Part shown: in pieces, positions 36,301 to 47,800 of the stretch
Numbering within the stretch: the stretch's first letter is position 1
How the letters are laid out: the number at the start of each line of letters is the position of its first letter
DNA from: Siderastrea siderea
Lineage: Eukaryota > Cnidaria > Anthozoa > Scleractinia > Rhizangiidae
Assembly (NCBI GenBank): GCA_964030785.1
Contig: OZ034977.1
Coordinates: forward strand, 27,307,652-27,371,651
Length of the DNA: 64,000 nt
Direction: 5' to 3'
The notes under the pieces: generated by a model
What the model saw: only the letters and a program-made list of their open reading frames with translations
The model's database searches: none
What the model was told of the DNA's origin: nothing
Made by a program: the position numbers and the translations under genes

Positions 36301-38290
36301 AACTTTATCATTGCCAAGGACTACTGACTATTCTCACTGAAAAAAATCTCAGATTTTGTTTCTTGCAAAATGAAAACGCAAACGTCACCACGGTATAGCA
36401 CCGCTCAATAGCTTTAATTTGAATGGTCAAACATAAGGATTTTAACGGCAGACTTAACAGAACAGAAAAAAAAACATTTACAAATGAATATAAAATGGAC
36501 GTAATAGATGATCTTACCCACTGTCTCAAAAGTTATTTTTAATTGAGTAATATGAATAAGCATCGACGACAGTTTCAAAAGAAAGTACCGCTTCATAGTC
36601 ACATATTTACATTTTTGGACTCCACAGACTCAATATCTATTGCATTGTCCGTTTCTTGAAAGGTGGAAGTCATCCAAGCAAGCTGACCCACGCTGTTACC
36701 CTAGGCGGTAGTGACCGCGTGCCTTGTGCACCTTTTGTGGCGCGAGAAGACGTAATGATGACCATGATGATAGTAGTGATAGGATTACAAAAAAGACATT
36801 TTCTCTTCTTTTTGAAATCAAAAGCAGAGTTGCTATAGTAACTCTTGCAAAGATCTACGCTTATTGACACCTGTTTTTATTGAATCCATTGATAAACTAA
36901 TCCATGGATATAAAGCCTTTTATATATAACCGGCGGAGAATCTCCCAAAATAAAGGGATGATTGTCTCTATTGTAACACATGTCATCACTCCAAATGACT
37001 GAAACGTCGGCCCGGTCATTAGATAAGTTATCATAAGCTTAAAAAGCTTAAAAACCTGATTGAAAATGGTTGGATTTTTAAAACGCTTAACCGCAAACAC
37101 AAACAAAAGAGTCTAGTATATATGTGTCAAGGACAGACTGAGCACTCTTCGTGTTGTAGTTATATGTGAGTCAATTTTGTTCCTTCTTACCTTCGCGTGT
37201 TGTGTAAGAAGTGAAGTAATTATGAACATCTGGAAAATGCCAGACTCACGAAAAGAAACAAAATCACTACTGCAACATATTGATTGTGCAATTTTGTTTC
37301 AGGTTAATTCTTACAGTTACCAGAAATGCTTAAAGGCAACAACAACAAAGTACAAAATCTTTCCCTGTGAATATTGCATGCAGACAGAGAGCATTGTTTG
37401 CATTTCAGACATTTTTATCTTTCCCGCCAAGAGACAACCTTCTCACCTATAAAGTAGTCAATATCTTAAAACTTTTGGGTCGCCCATCTAGAATACCTGA
37501 GGTGCTATATACCATTCAAATGGATGCTTTGGAGTAGTACTTCCCAGTGGTGTATTCGTTCGTTTAGTTTTTCCTTATTTGGAATTCGATTAAAGTCGTG
37601 AAATCTATTCCTTGGAATTCTCAGAAGTTTAAGGGTTAAGGAATCTTTTGTTCTTGGTATACAATCTGATTGGTCTATTTTGTTCTTGTAAAAGATAATG
37701 GATTAGCTTGACGAGAAAAATGTCCGCCAGGAGAAGCATTATTGAAAGACACTCTTCTAGGCGGACTTTATCAATTTCCACAGTCCAAAACAAACTTGTG
37801 GAAGGCAAACAAGTAAATTCATAAGGAGTAACAATATTTAAGACAGATGAGCTGCGATTAAAGTGAGGACTCCAAAATTCAGGTAGCGTACACAGGCTTA
37901 GCAATTAATTTCTAGAGGATGAGAACATCTGAGGGATAATAGATAAAGAGGTTAGCTTCTAAAAGAACTGTGTTAGTGCGTCGGTGGGAAACAGAAAAGT
38001 TTAGTTAGCCCTTATTCAATGTTGAACCTTCGCTCGAAAAAATTAATCAGACTCGACGAAGGGCTTACCCTTTCATGTTCCTTTACGGTGGCCAATTTAC
38101 GTTATCAACTCAGCCGATAATCCCCAATAACTGTAGGGTGAAGTAATGCAACGTGTTTGACAGGGTTAGTGAACTACAAGAACAACTAAAACATGGGCGT
38201 TTGTGTCCTTGTGAACATGGAATTTTCGTTTATTCGTTAATTTTTGTCGGTGCGGTGTTCTGATCGAGTCTACTCAAAATTGAAAGCATT

Positions 38291-38564
38291 ACTAGCAAGG
38301 GGGGGGGGGGGGGGACAGGGGGGTTTGAACCTCCCGCTTCCCGTACCCTTTAATCCCGGTTCCCGCCCTGTATTTTATGGCTCCCGCCCCTTTGCATTTT
38401 TTCGATTGCGAAATATTGCGCAATGTTGCATAATTTTTCCCTTTTTCTCCCGCTTCCCGCCACCTTGGGAATCCCGCTTCCCGCCCCCTCTTCTCCCGCC
38501 TCCCGTACACCTCCCGCCCCCTTTTCTCCCGGTCTCCCGCCCCCCTGTGCCCCCCCACTAGCAA
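38291..38564. mobile_element. hAT-like MITE with 8-bp TSD and G-run ends (258 bp)
   Basis: ACTAGCAA occurs at 38291-38298 and 38557-38564. Between them the left end reads 16 G, then ACAGGGGGG. The right end in reverse complement reads 7 G, then CACAGGGGGG. The interior is rich in CCCGCTTCCCGCC-type repeats on the plus strand. An 8-bp TSD and a CAGGG-type end fit hAT elements. The unequal G runs suggest slippage. ORFs across it are composition artefacts. Confidence 0.8.
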
Positions 38565-40284
38565 TAGCAGAGGAGTGATACTGGAATAAAAATTTATTCA
38601 GCAATGCCGACAAATATATATCATACTGTGAAAGCATGCCATGCTATGACGACACTAACGGAAAAGGCGGGTTATTGTTTCTTGATCGAAAATGTAGATT
38701 CATGTTTCATGATTCATTTGTATTTGAGAAAAGGGTTAGTTTTAAACACTTCAAGAAATAGTTTAGTAAATCCATTGAGGGCTTAGTCTGCTCTTTTCGA
38801 GACACGTAGATGGAATTTCACGCAGAGAAGAAAGAAATGGAACCGATTAGTTTTAGCGTCATACCTTTTGTTTAACTACTCAGTTTTATTCTGCTTAGCT
38901 TGAAACTGAAGCCCTGTATTAAGGTTCTAATAAGTGTGCACCAATATAGTTTGGCTGTTTAGAAGAAAAGCATTTGTATCGGCAACGCCTTCCCCATTGT
39001 GCTTTCTGTCATTACCAAATTTTTGACTGCCGTCTCGAAAGTTCTCAAAATACTACACTTTCAAGTAGAAGCAGGTGTGCCATACTCATGGAGGTCACGA
39101 TGAAAAGAAGCTAATTTAACAATTTTATAGGGATTTAATTACATAAACGCAGATCATACTGTTAGGTAATAGATCGGCAAAGGAGCGGATGGTATTGGCT
39201 TTAATGTTTTGAGGCCTGGAGGTCAATAGATGAAGACAGTGCTTGAACTTCGTACAATATTACTAAGGTTTTAAGTCCCCGTCTCATCAAAATAATCATC
39301 TTCATTGTATTCTTAACATTTCGATTTATGAAGCATCCTTTATGTATTATCAGTATCAAAAAGTGCCTTTGTTTCAGGTTTTAATCAACAATTTACATTG
39401 CGTGCTTAAGCTTAAGGGAAACTCTTGAACTTAATACTGTACACTAAAGACAATCAGTCATCAGCCATCATTTCTTGTAAAAAACGCCGGAATAGATTTT
39501 AGTGATCTCATTTACACAGAATCAGGTACTCAAAGTTTCAAAGATTTCGGGTTCTATATCGGCATATCTAAACTGCTTTATAATTAAATTTGTTTCTTTA
39601 AGGGGTCTTAATCATAATCTTTCATAAGATTTCCTCTACTCTCTCTGTTACTATGGGAGAGAGAAAGAGAATTTTGGCCATCTCAACATCTTTATTTGTT
39701 GCCTTTATTGTCGATGGACCAATAACAGTAAACTTCATTTTCCTTACAGAAGAACAAACTCTAGTAGAAACGCTGAAATATGTACTTAAAGGGCCTCTTC
39801 ATTTTTTTTTCGAAATATGGAGATATATTCTACGTGGGATGTGAGCAGCTCTTCATTATCCTAAAATTGGAACTTGAATTGTGTTATATGCCCTCTGTGG
39901 GAATTACAAGGAAGCATAAGTGCGATTATTATGGAATTATAAACATCTCATCTGGTCATGTCGTATAGAAAATAACTTGCATTAAAGTTCTGTCCAGTGT
40001 CTTTTCAGTTCTTATTGTAATACCGAAAGAATTGTAACCGAGAGTGGCAGTATTTTTAAGCAGTGTGTTCCGGTCACAGGTTCAGTAACTTTTGATTTCT
40101 TTTTTTAATCGAATCGAAATCCACCCAAATGGACCGTAATGACTTTACTTTGAAGAAAATTGAGTTTTAATATTAACAACGATACAAGGTAAAGAACTCT
40201 TATGGTATAAGCAAGGGTACAATATTTATTTTACAAAACTGAAGGCGCTACTACTACTTGCCACTCGAAAAAATTCCGAAAATA

Positions 40285-40365
40285 ACTGTATTACAAAAAA
40301 CAAAAAACAAACAAAAACAAAGAACAAACAATAACAAAAAAATGAAAACAAAAACAAAAACCCTC
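40285..40365. repeat. A-rich CAAA/ACAAAA tract
   Basis: About 80 bases of A with scattered C. It could be an old poly(A) tail of a retroposon or simple sequence. Confidence 0.7.
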
Positions 40366-40646
40366 TCACGTTCCTCGAAATTTTTTATATAAACCAATTA
40401 TTTTCCAAATTGAAATGTGCAGTAGTCTCAATGTATGACGGTGACCTTGGGTCCTGACTAGGGCGTCTTTTGTGATGAGGTCAAAGGACAATAAGAGGCG
40501 GTGTCAGCCCTGTAACTTTAAGATATCATTACACATACTGCCAACTACTTTTTTTAATCTATAGTTCATATGACTAAAAAGTTTAATTCTTCAAGAACAA
40601 AACACGAAGAAGAGATACTTCAATGACATGCTGAAATTGTTCTTAG

Positions 40647-41897
40647 TTTGTTAAGGCTCCCCGTTGGAGAAATAAAGGACCATTGATGTTGATGTTGACA
40701 AACTTGGAGGAGAACGGCAAGAGGAAAAAGAGAAGAAACAGTGAACTTAAGGAAAAACTAAAGCCAAAGCAAAAATCATCTCAATCGAACCATCAAAGGT
40801 ATCGTTAACTTGCAAGTAACCTCTCATTGTTATGTTGTGAAAATGGGTGTATATTTAACAGTGATTATGATTTCCTTGGAGGCAAGGTTAAAGATTAATT
40901 GTTATTTTAGTGAATTTGTTCTTTTAAAGGAGTTAATTAGAGTAGGATGCTTCTGTTGAACAGAGTGACCTTTACTGCATGTTAGACGGGAAGAGTTGTG
41001 GTGAAGTCGTGTTACTTATATGATTTAGGCACGTTCTTAACAAAGTGGCCAGGGTATTATCTGGGTTCCATATCGATTTTTTTTAATGATACATAGACTT
41101 CCTGACATTTAAAAGTTATGGGTTGATAGGTTGCAAGTGAACTCCTAACTTGGAGTCAATCAAGTAAAGGCTATTACATTGTACGGGAGAGGGGGGGGGG
41201 GGGGGGTCAAGCAATTCTGGGTATTCTTTTAATTGATCTTTCCATTAGCACCCTGTCCAACTGACGAAAATGAAGGCCTTGGAAGAAGATGAGCCACGGG
41301 AACTGAATTGAGTTTACTTGACCCATACGTTCGGTCCTGAGGGAAGGCATTGAAAAGAAACCTTGACAAAAATTAAATGCATAGTCCCAGCTTCTGCCCA
41401 GCTGCTGAACATCAATAGGTGCGCTAGCTAAATGTCTAGGGCTACTTAACAAAGCCTAATCTGGAAAAATCTCCGCAATTACAAAAACGTACGTCAATAG
41501 CTTTCATTGGAATAGTAACACTTAAGGATTTCATCCTCGGCTCACTTCAGCTTAGGAATGGTAGTCAAATAACGGCATATGTACGCCGATGATCTACTTA
41601 TAATTATGCCTAGTTCGTAATTTCCCTTGTGTGGATTTATTTGCAGGAGACATTCAAGTCCACCGGACCTAAGAAATGTTCGTAGCGTTACCTCAAACTC
41701 TTCAGAGAGAGGAGGGGATAACTTAAAGAACGTTAGAAAAGAGGACGATTTGCATGTACCATTGTCCATTGACGAAAATGACAATTTTGTGCTAGCAGAT
41801 GAAGAGAGAGAGAAAACTTCGTACAACGGACTGAATGTTACGTCAACTCAAACTCCGGAGCTGGGGACATCAGAAGAAAGCACAACCTCCAGCTCTG
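40647..41897 (+). CDS. N-terminal exons 1-2 of GRAMD4
   Basis: Two ATGs lie in frame at 40686 and 40692, and exon 1 encodes a basic peptide ending KSSQSNHQ. An in-frame TAG at 40644-40646 limits the exon upstream. However, TTCTTAG just before 40647 is also a usable splice acceptor, so an upstream first exon joining at 40647 is possible. Exon 2 (from the acceptor TTATTTGCAG) is acidic and Ser/Thr rich and uses the donor at 41898 (GTAAGG). The coiled coil that vertebrate GRAMD4 has before its membrane region is not visible in either exon. Confidence 0.65.
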
Positions 41898-44800
41898 GTA
41901 AGGACCATAAGAGATCTTTTAGGGTCTATTTCAACGACACGTACTTCCACATGCAGTTACGACGTCTTCGGGATGGGGGATATCACAGAGAAGTGCTCTT
42001 TATTGATCAAAAAATACCGCGGTTGAATGAAAGTAATAAAAATTGTTAACTGATGTCAAAAGTTTAACACGAGTCTTACAGTTCATTGTATTTACATGGT
42101 TTCGCTCCAGCATCTTAAACTTTCTGTATTTTATATTTCTGTTTTCTTTAATCTAACATCTATCAGCCGAGATCGAAATAAATGGTTTTGTTCTTGTGTA
42201 TTGTATTTTATATGTTGATTTTTTAAATATAAACACCAAACTGGTACACATGGAAGGAACTTGTTATAGGGTACACAGATTCGCTTGAAACACTCACTTC
42301 CTCACTGTAGATATATTCAGTTCTGATTTCAAAAGAGGACAAAAAGCTAAGACAAGCAGAAAACTAAAATTTAGAATGAGTCCAATATATACTTTCGAAA
42401 CTTAAGTTTCCGCAAGTTTGGAGAACCAGACCAACATCGGTGTCAGAGTTTAGAAAGGGTGATTATTATTAACAGCAGGCTGTATTTGCATTTATTGTCA
42501 AGGGTCAAAATTTATCTATTTTTGTTTAAGTTGAAGAAACATGCAGAGCGTTTAAGGTTAGGACAAAACTGGAAACGTGGAAGATGCAAGCGACAGATCT
42601 GGTAAGTTCAATTCTTTATCCTATCTTATAAATGTTGATTTTCACACACTGTCCCTGTCCCTAGGTGAACAAAGAAAAGAACTCGTCCAATTTTTCTTCG
42701 TATGAACCTCGCATTTGGTCAATAACAAATATAATATATTTTTTAAGTTTGTGGACAGGTTGCGGGATTTTATTAATGACGAACCGGAGGCTACAGATCC
42801 TGAGTATATAGAAGGAGATCCTCTGGCTGTGAAAACGTAAGTAATGGGCATCCTACTAAACCAGGGATTGACTAGCACCAGGGCAATTAGTTTTGACGAC
42901 AAACGCCCAACGGTGCCAAAGTGAAGAGTAAATCTACCATCTTGAACAACATGCCGTAAAAGTAGAGCTCACGAAGGCCCCTCCTCTCACCAATTTTGTT
43001 TTTATCATTTTCAAGGAGATTTTTTGCCGGACCAGTGCTTTTTAACAGCTTTTTCTCTATCCCTTAGACACATTTTGTAAATGCTTGGTGGTAATCAGTT
43101 AATATGTGTTCAATATATGGTATGATGAGGAAAAGAGCGCCTGACCAGTGTACGGAAGGTCATGTGTTCGATGTCCATCGGGATTCAACTTTTTATTGTT
43201 CCCATGCTCATGACATACTGAATATCACATGTTTCTTATTTATTCAGCGAACTCTTTACCGTCTTTCTTTATTCTGTAAATGGTGATTGACTCTGATCAG
43301 TAAATATTTGAGTCTTGTTTTTCCTTGCTTCATAGGCTGAAGGAAAACATCAACCGATTCAGTAAGTAAATATGTCATTCTTTAAACATTTTACTGTTAT
43401 ATTCAGTTTTTTATAGCACATGAAAAACACACCTTAACTTGGTCGAATTTGGCCATTAACTTTTCGTTCGTTGGCCGAAATGGTAACCGTTTTGGAAAGT
43501 CGTTTTACTATAAAACGGTGACCACCCCTACAGCTGTTTTGCAAAGTTGCATATTGTTGCTGTTTTATTTTGTTTTTGTTTCTGTTTTTCCTTTAAATAC
43601 ATTTGCGGTTACCTGGTTACTAAGATAACATTTGGCATTAATGCTTATATATCATCATCAAGGCTTCCTTGAAGTTGTTGTTGTTTAATTTTGCTCTATC
43701 AAATCTATAGGTCCCAATGTTAGGTAGAGTTTACTAGCTACACTGTTTTCTTTAGGTACAGGTATTAAACCTATAACTGGTTTCGTCAAGTCGGTCAGAA
43801 GTGTTTTCTCCTGGTCAAACCCAGCAGCATCTTTTTTAATATTTGTGGTAAGTAATTATCTAACAACATATTCATTCCCTTCGTCTTCTATATGAGACTA
43901 ATTGTCCGATTACATTCCCGATTTCTTAAGGGTTACTCTTTGGGGAACACCTTGGGAAGTTTGAACAGGAGTCAGAGTTTGCAGAGATCTCGTTTCGTGG
44001 CTAATACACATTTTTACTCTTAAGAGGTACCGAAACTCGCGCATATCCCATAGACATAGTTATATCCAAACAACTGGTTGTGAAATATGAATATGAAATA
44101 TGTGTACATATGAATATCATATATTACAACTGCGGGATGAAGAATTAAATGTATAAAGACCATCGCAGTTATAGACACAACTTATAGAGTTTATTAATTT
44201 TTTGTGGTAATTAGGCTCTGTAGCACGAAAGCTAAAGATTGGAAAATAACTAGCGCGTACCCAAGTCAAATATGTGTTATGGCAAAAGATAAGACTTAAA
44301 TCTAGCACTTGAGGTCGGGGGAGCGGGGAAGGCGGAGTTACTGTTTTATTTTTTCTAAAAATTGTGTATATTTCCCATATATAGTATTAGCAAAATGTAG
44401 TTTTGCTTTATGCATAGAGCTTTTAGTGTTGTAAGCATAATTTGAATCTTTTAAACAAGCGTTTGATGTTTTTTAAAAAGCATTGTTGTCGTGTGCATGA
44501 AACTAATTTAAATTACAATTTGAAATTACAATTTCTAATCCTGTTTTGCTACTGTAGGTGTATATGTATTCTGTATTGCATGGGTATCTCCTCTCCCTGA
44601 TTCTTTTTGTGGCGATTTGGAAGCTGTTCATGAATTACCTTCATGTTAGGTAAGTTGTCTAATTATTATAAAATAACCGTGTCCATTTAAATTTATAGTG
44701 CGATTGAAAACCATTAACTGTTGTTGACGGTCAGGGAACTCCTACTTTTCACTGAATATTCAATAAGGCGTGAACCTTAAAAAGCTTTTAACCTTTAAAG

Positions 44801-47800
44801 CTATCAAAGTACGGTATTTCCTGAGTAAATTAAAGTAAGACCTCTTCTAGGGCCGTTCGAAAACAGTTCACAAAAGTCTTTCCGACTTCACCTGAATTTT
44901 CATTAAATTGTTAAAGTGTTTGAGAATGCATGTTTCTCAAAATTCAAATGTTCCTGTTTATTTCCCTACATCAATAGTCAGTTCTTACAGTAGCTTTGAA
45001 TGACTCAGTTTTGATCATTTAAACTTTCCTCAGTCAAATTTGAGTTAATTAAATAAGCAATTTTTTGACACCAACAATAAAGTCTAAACTGGCCGGGAAG
45101 ACAAATCGTGACGACACAAATTATACCTTACAAGCTTTAAAGTAACCACCTCGCGTTTCTTTGAAAGCAAACTGTTCATTGCGGTAAATATTAATTTATT
45201 ATTAATTTCACTTTAACCTGAAGGGGCATTACAAAGCAGTTGGGATTTACAGAGAAAGCGAAAGACGACGTAAGTCCCTTGCAATATTGAGGAGACCATT
45301 ACTTATGGTACAAGTAAATTGTGTTCCCGTAAATGCTGCGTTTAACACTTAATGCTGCAGCCAAAGTGGGGCAGCCCAGAGAATTTGTAAATGGGGATGT
45401 GACAGAAATTCTCTTCACAGTCTATAATGCAACACACACTCAAAAACATATTGGAAACCAAAGAGGCAAAAGGTTTTAACGATCATTCCCTTAATGGCTC
45501 CTGACATAATCAAGAGGGTTTCACGCCGCCACCCAGAGAACCTCAATCGCCAGTTTAAAGATGTTTAAGAGTATCCCATAACCCACGGAAGAAAGGTTAG
45601 ACGTTAGTTGACCAGGCTACTTTTATCAGTGTTCAGTCGCCACATGCCAGGGGGAGGGGGGGGGGGGGGGGGGGGGGTAAAGGATTCTTCCGCACCGAAA
45701 ACGAATTCAACTAAATTTTTACTTGACAGGCAAGCGCTACGGAAGATTACAGTTGGTCTGACAAATTTCAGCTGGTTTTACAAGTAGCAAGAAAAGTGCA
45801 GGTATATCTGTAGATGGCAGATGACAGATCATCTATAGGTGATCATTATGGGTGAAATATTTTGTGACAAGCCTAATCGAAGAGTACCACGTACACGGTC
45901 GAAACAGAAGAAAAGGAAAATAATAAATATTACTTATTTATTTTGTTAAATATTGCAAAACAAATCGCTTCCCATAACGAGTGCTGCCTTAGAGCTTTCT
46001 TCTGGGTACGTACAGTTAAGAATTTTATTCTGAGGCTTAAACTTTAGGACCACATTATGATTCAGGATTAGGGTACGGCTATAAAAGATTTAATCATTTT
46101 AGATATTTCAAGTTGATTGGCAAAAATTGCCTATTGTCTTTGGTTTGAGGACGATTATTGTATACAATGTAAAGCCGATTTTTCTCTAAAAGGCCGGTCC
46201 TGCAAACTGAACGGACATGTGCACCTTTCTTAAACTTCGATTTCAGTAGTAGATTCACTCATTCACTACATTTTTTGCGGTCGAAATCATTCTTCACTTC
46301 GCCACCTTTTTAAGGGGAATAATTTGTAACTATTTTCTTTATTTTTGTTTTTGGTTCTTTAGAATACACTTGGAAAAATGGCTGACTCTCTTGAAAAAAT
46401 GAAGAAGTAGGTCGACTTTCTATTTGCCATGATTTTGAGGGTGGCAATGACTGTGTGCCTTGGTGTTGTTAAGGGAGGGTATAGATGGAGGTGTTCCACA
46501 TCCCTTGATAAGAAATACATATCCCTTCATATCCCTTCGGTTTTTGTAAAAAGTGAAAAATTGAAACTGATATCAACATGGTAACAAAAAAGTAATTGAC
46601 AAAAATGTCCTCTGTTGCGTACCTTCACAACCAGATTGAAACTGAAGATCACTTAGTAGATATCTGTAAGGAGGAGGTTAGAAAGATATGAAGAAATATT
46701 GGACTGCTTGTCAAAAACTTAGGGCAACCATGGGAGTAAGTAATCTTTAGGAAAAGGAACAATTGTTCTAATGAATGCAGACAATCAGCAAGACAAATGA
46801 TGCGAGTTTTTGGTTTATTTGCGTTCCAGTTTATTGACGTGGCAGCACCCCGAAGCTACAGGAAAGCTGTTCGTTGCTTTGTGCATGGCATTAATGGCAT
46901 CTTTAATACTCAAAGGACAAACTCTTTTCATGCTGCTAGGTAGGCTGCAGCTTATCTGAGTAATATTAGTATGTTACTTTATAGGGTGTTACAACCCTTC
47001 TTGTTTATTGATTACTTTTGAAAGTTTTGGCCCTGTTTTTCTTCTACTAATTGCAATGTTTAAATTGCCTTTTCAAACGCCCCTACATGTATGTTTTATC
47101 AAGTATAAGTAATGAAAATTATTTATGTGACGCGGACTACGAATTACGGTCTTTACCCTCGGAAGTACAAGCAAAGTCACACCCCACCGTGGTACAAGGG
47201 GGGGTGGGGGGTTATGGAACCCCCCGTTGGGTTTTCGTTATGTTGCAGTATAATTCTCCTTTAGTAGAAAGCCTGTGATGTGCTATACAAGTTGAGGTAC
47301 ATATTATGGGTTGCTGCGCTGCTGGAGGCTTGTGACGTCATCCAAGATGGCCCCCATGTTGGGCGCCATCTTGGATTTTACCGAAAATTAGACATTGTCA
47401 GAAAACGTTAAAAATTTGAATTTTTTTATGCTGGACATGTAGAATATGACATAATTAAACATTTGCTAATTTTCGTTTACATTGTTTGGCATTTTTTTAC
47501 CTAAAAAGGGTAAAAATACATGCATTTCTCTTCAAAAATGGCTGGACCACTTGCTACTTATGACATCAAATCTCGTATTCATGGTAACCGATTCTCACCA
47601 TACTTATTTCAAAATGTGTCTAAAGAATATGCCCACAAGTACTGTAAACGGTAGGTCTAGATAATAATTCGTCTTGGAAAAATTTAAGGGCATCCATCCC
47701 CCTCCTTGTACGCCCCAGGGTTAACTACTAGAATAGATTGACGCGATTTAATTTTTTTATTTCTCTTTTTTGTTTTCTTTTGTTTAACTCTTCGTTAAAA

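Larger units (their letters stand above)
32300..40640. other. 8 kb without recognisable gene
   Basis: The longest ORFs (109 codons at 33356, 134 codons on the minus strand at 34857-34453) show no domain I recognise. The region holds a SINE head (33826-33896), a two-copy tandem repeat of about 500 bp (35575-36300), a hAT-like element (38299-38556) and an A-rich CAAA tract (about 40285-40365). Confidence 0.6.

Noticed and set aside
38244..38637. Pro/Arg/Gly-rich ORFs on both strands
   Set aside because: They come from the C-rich interior of the hAT-like element at 38299-38556, not from genes.
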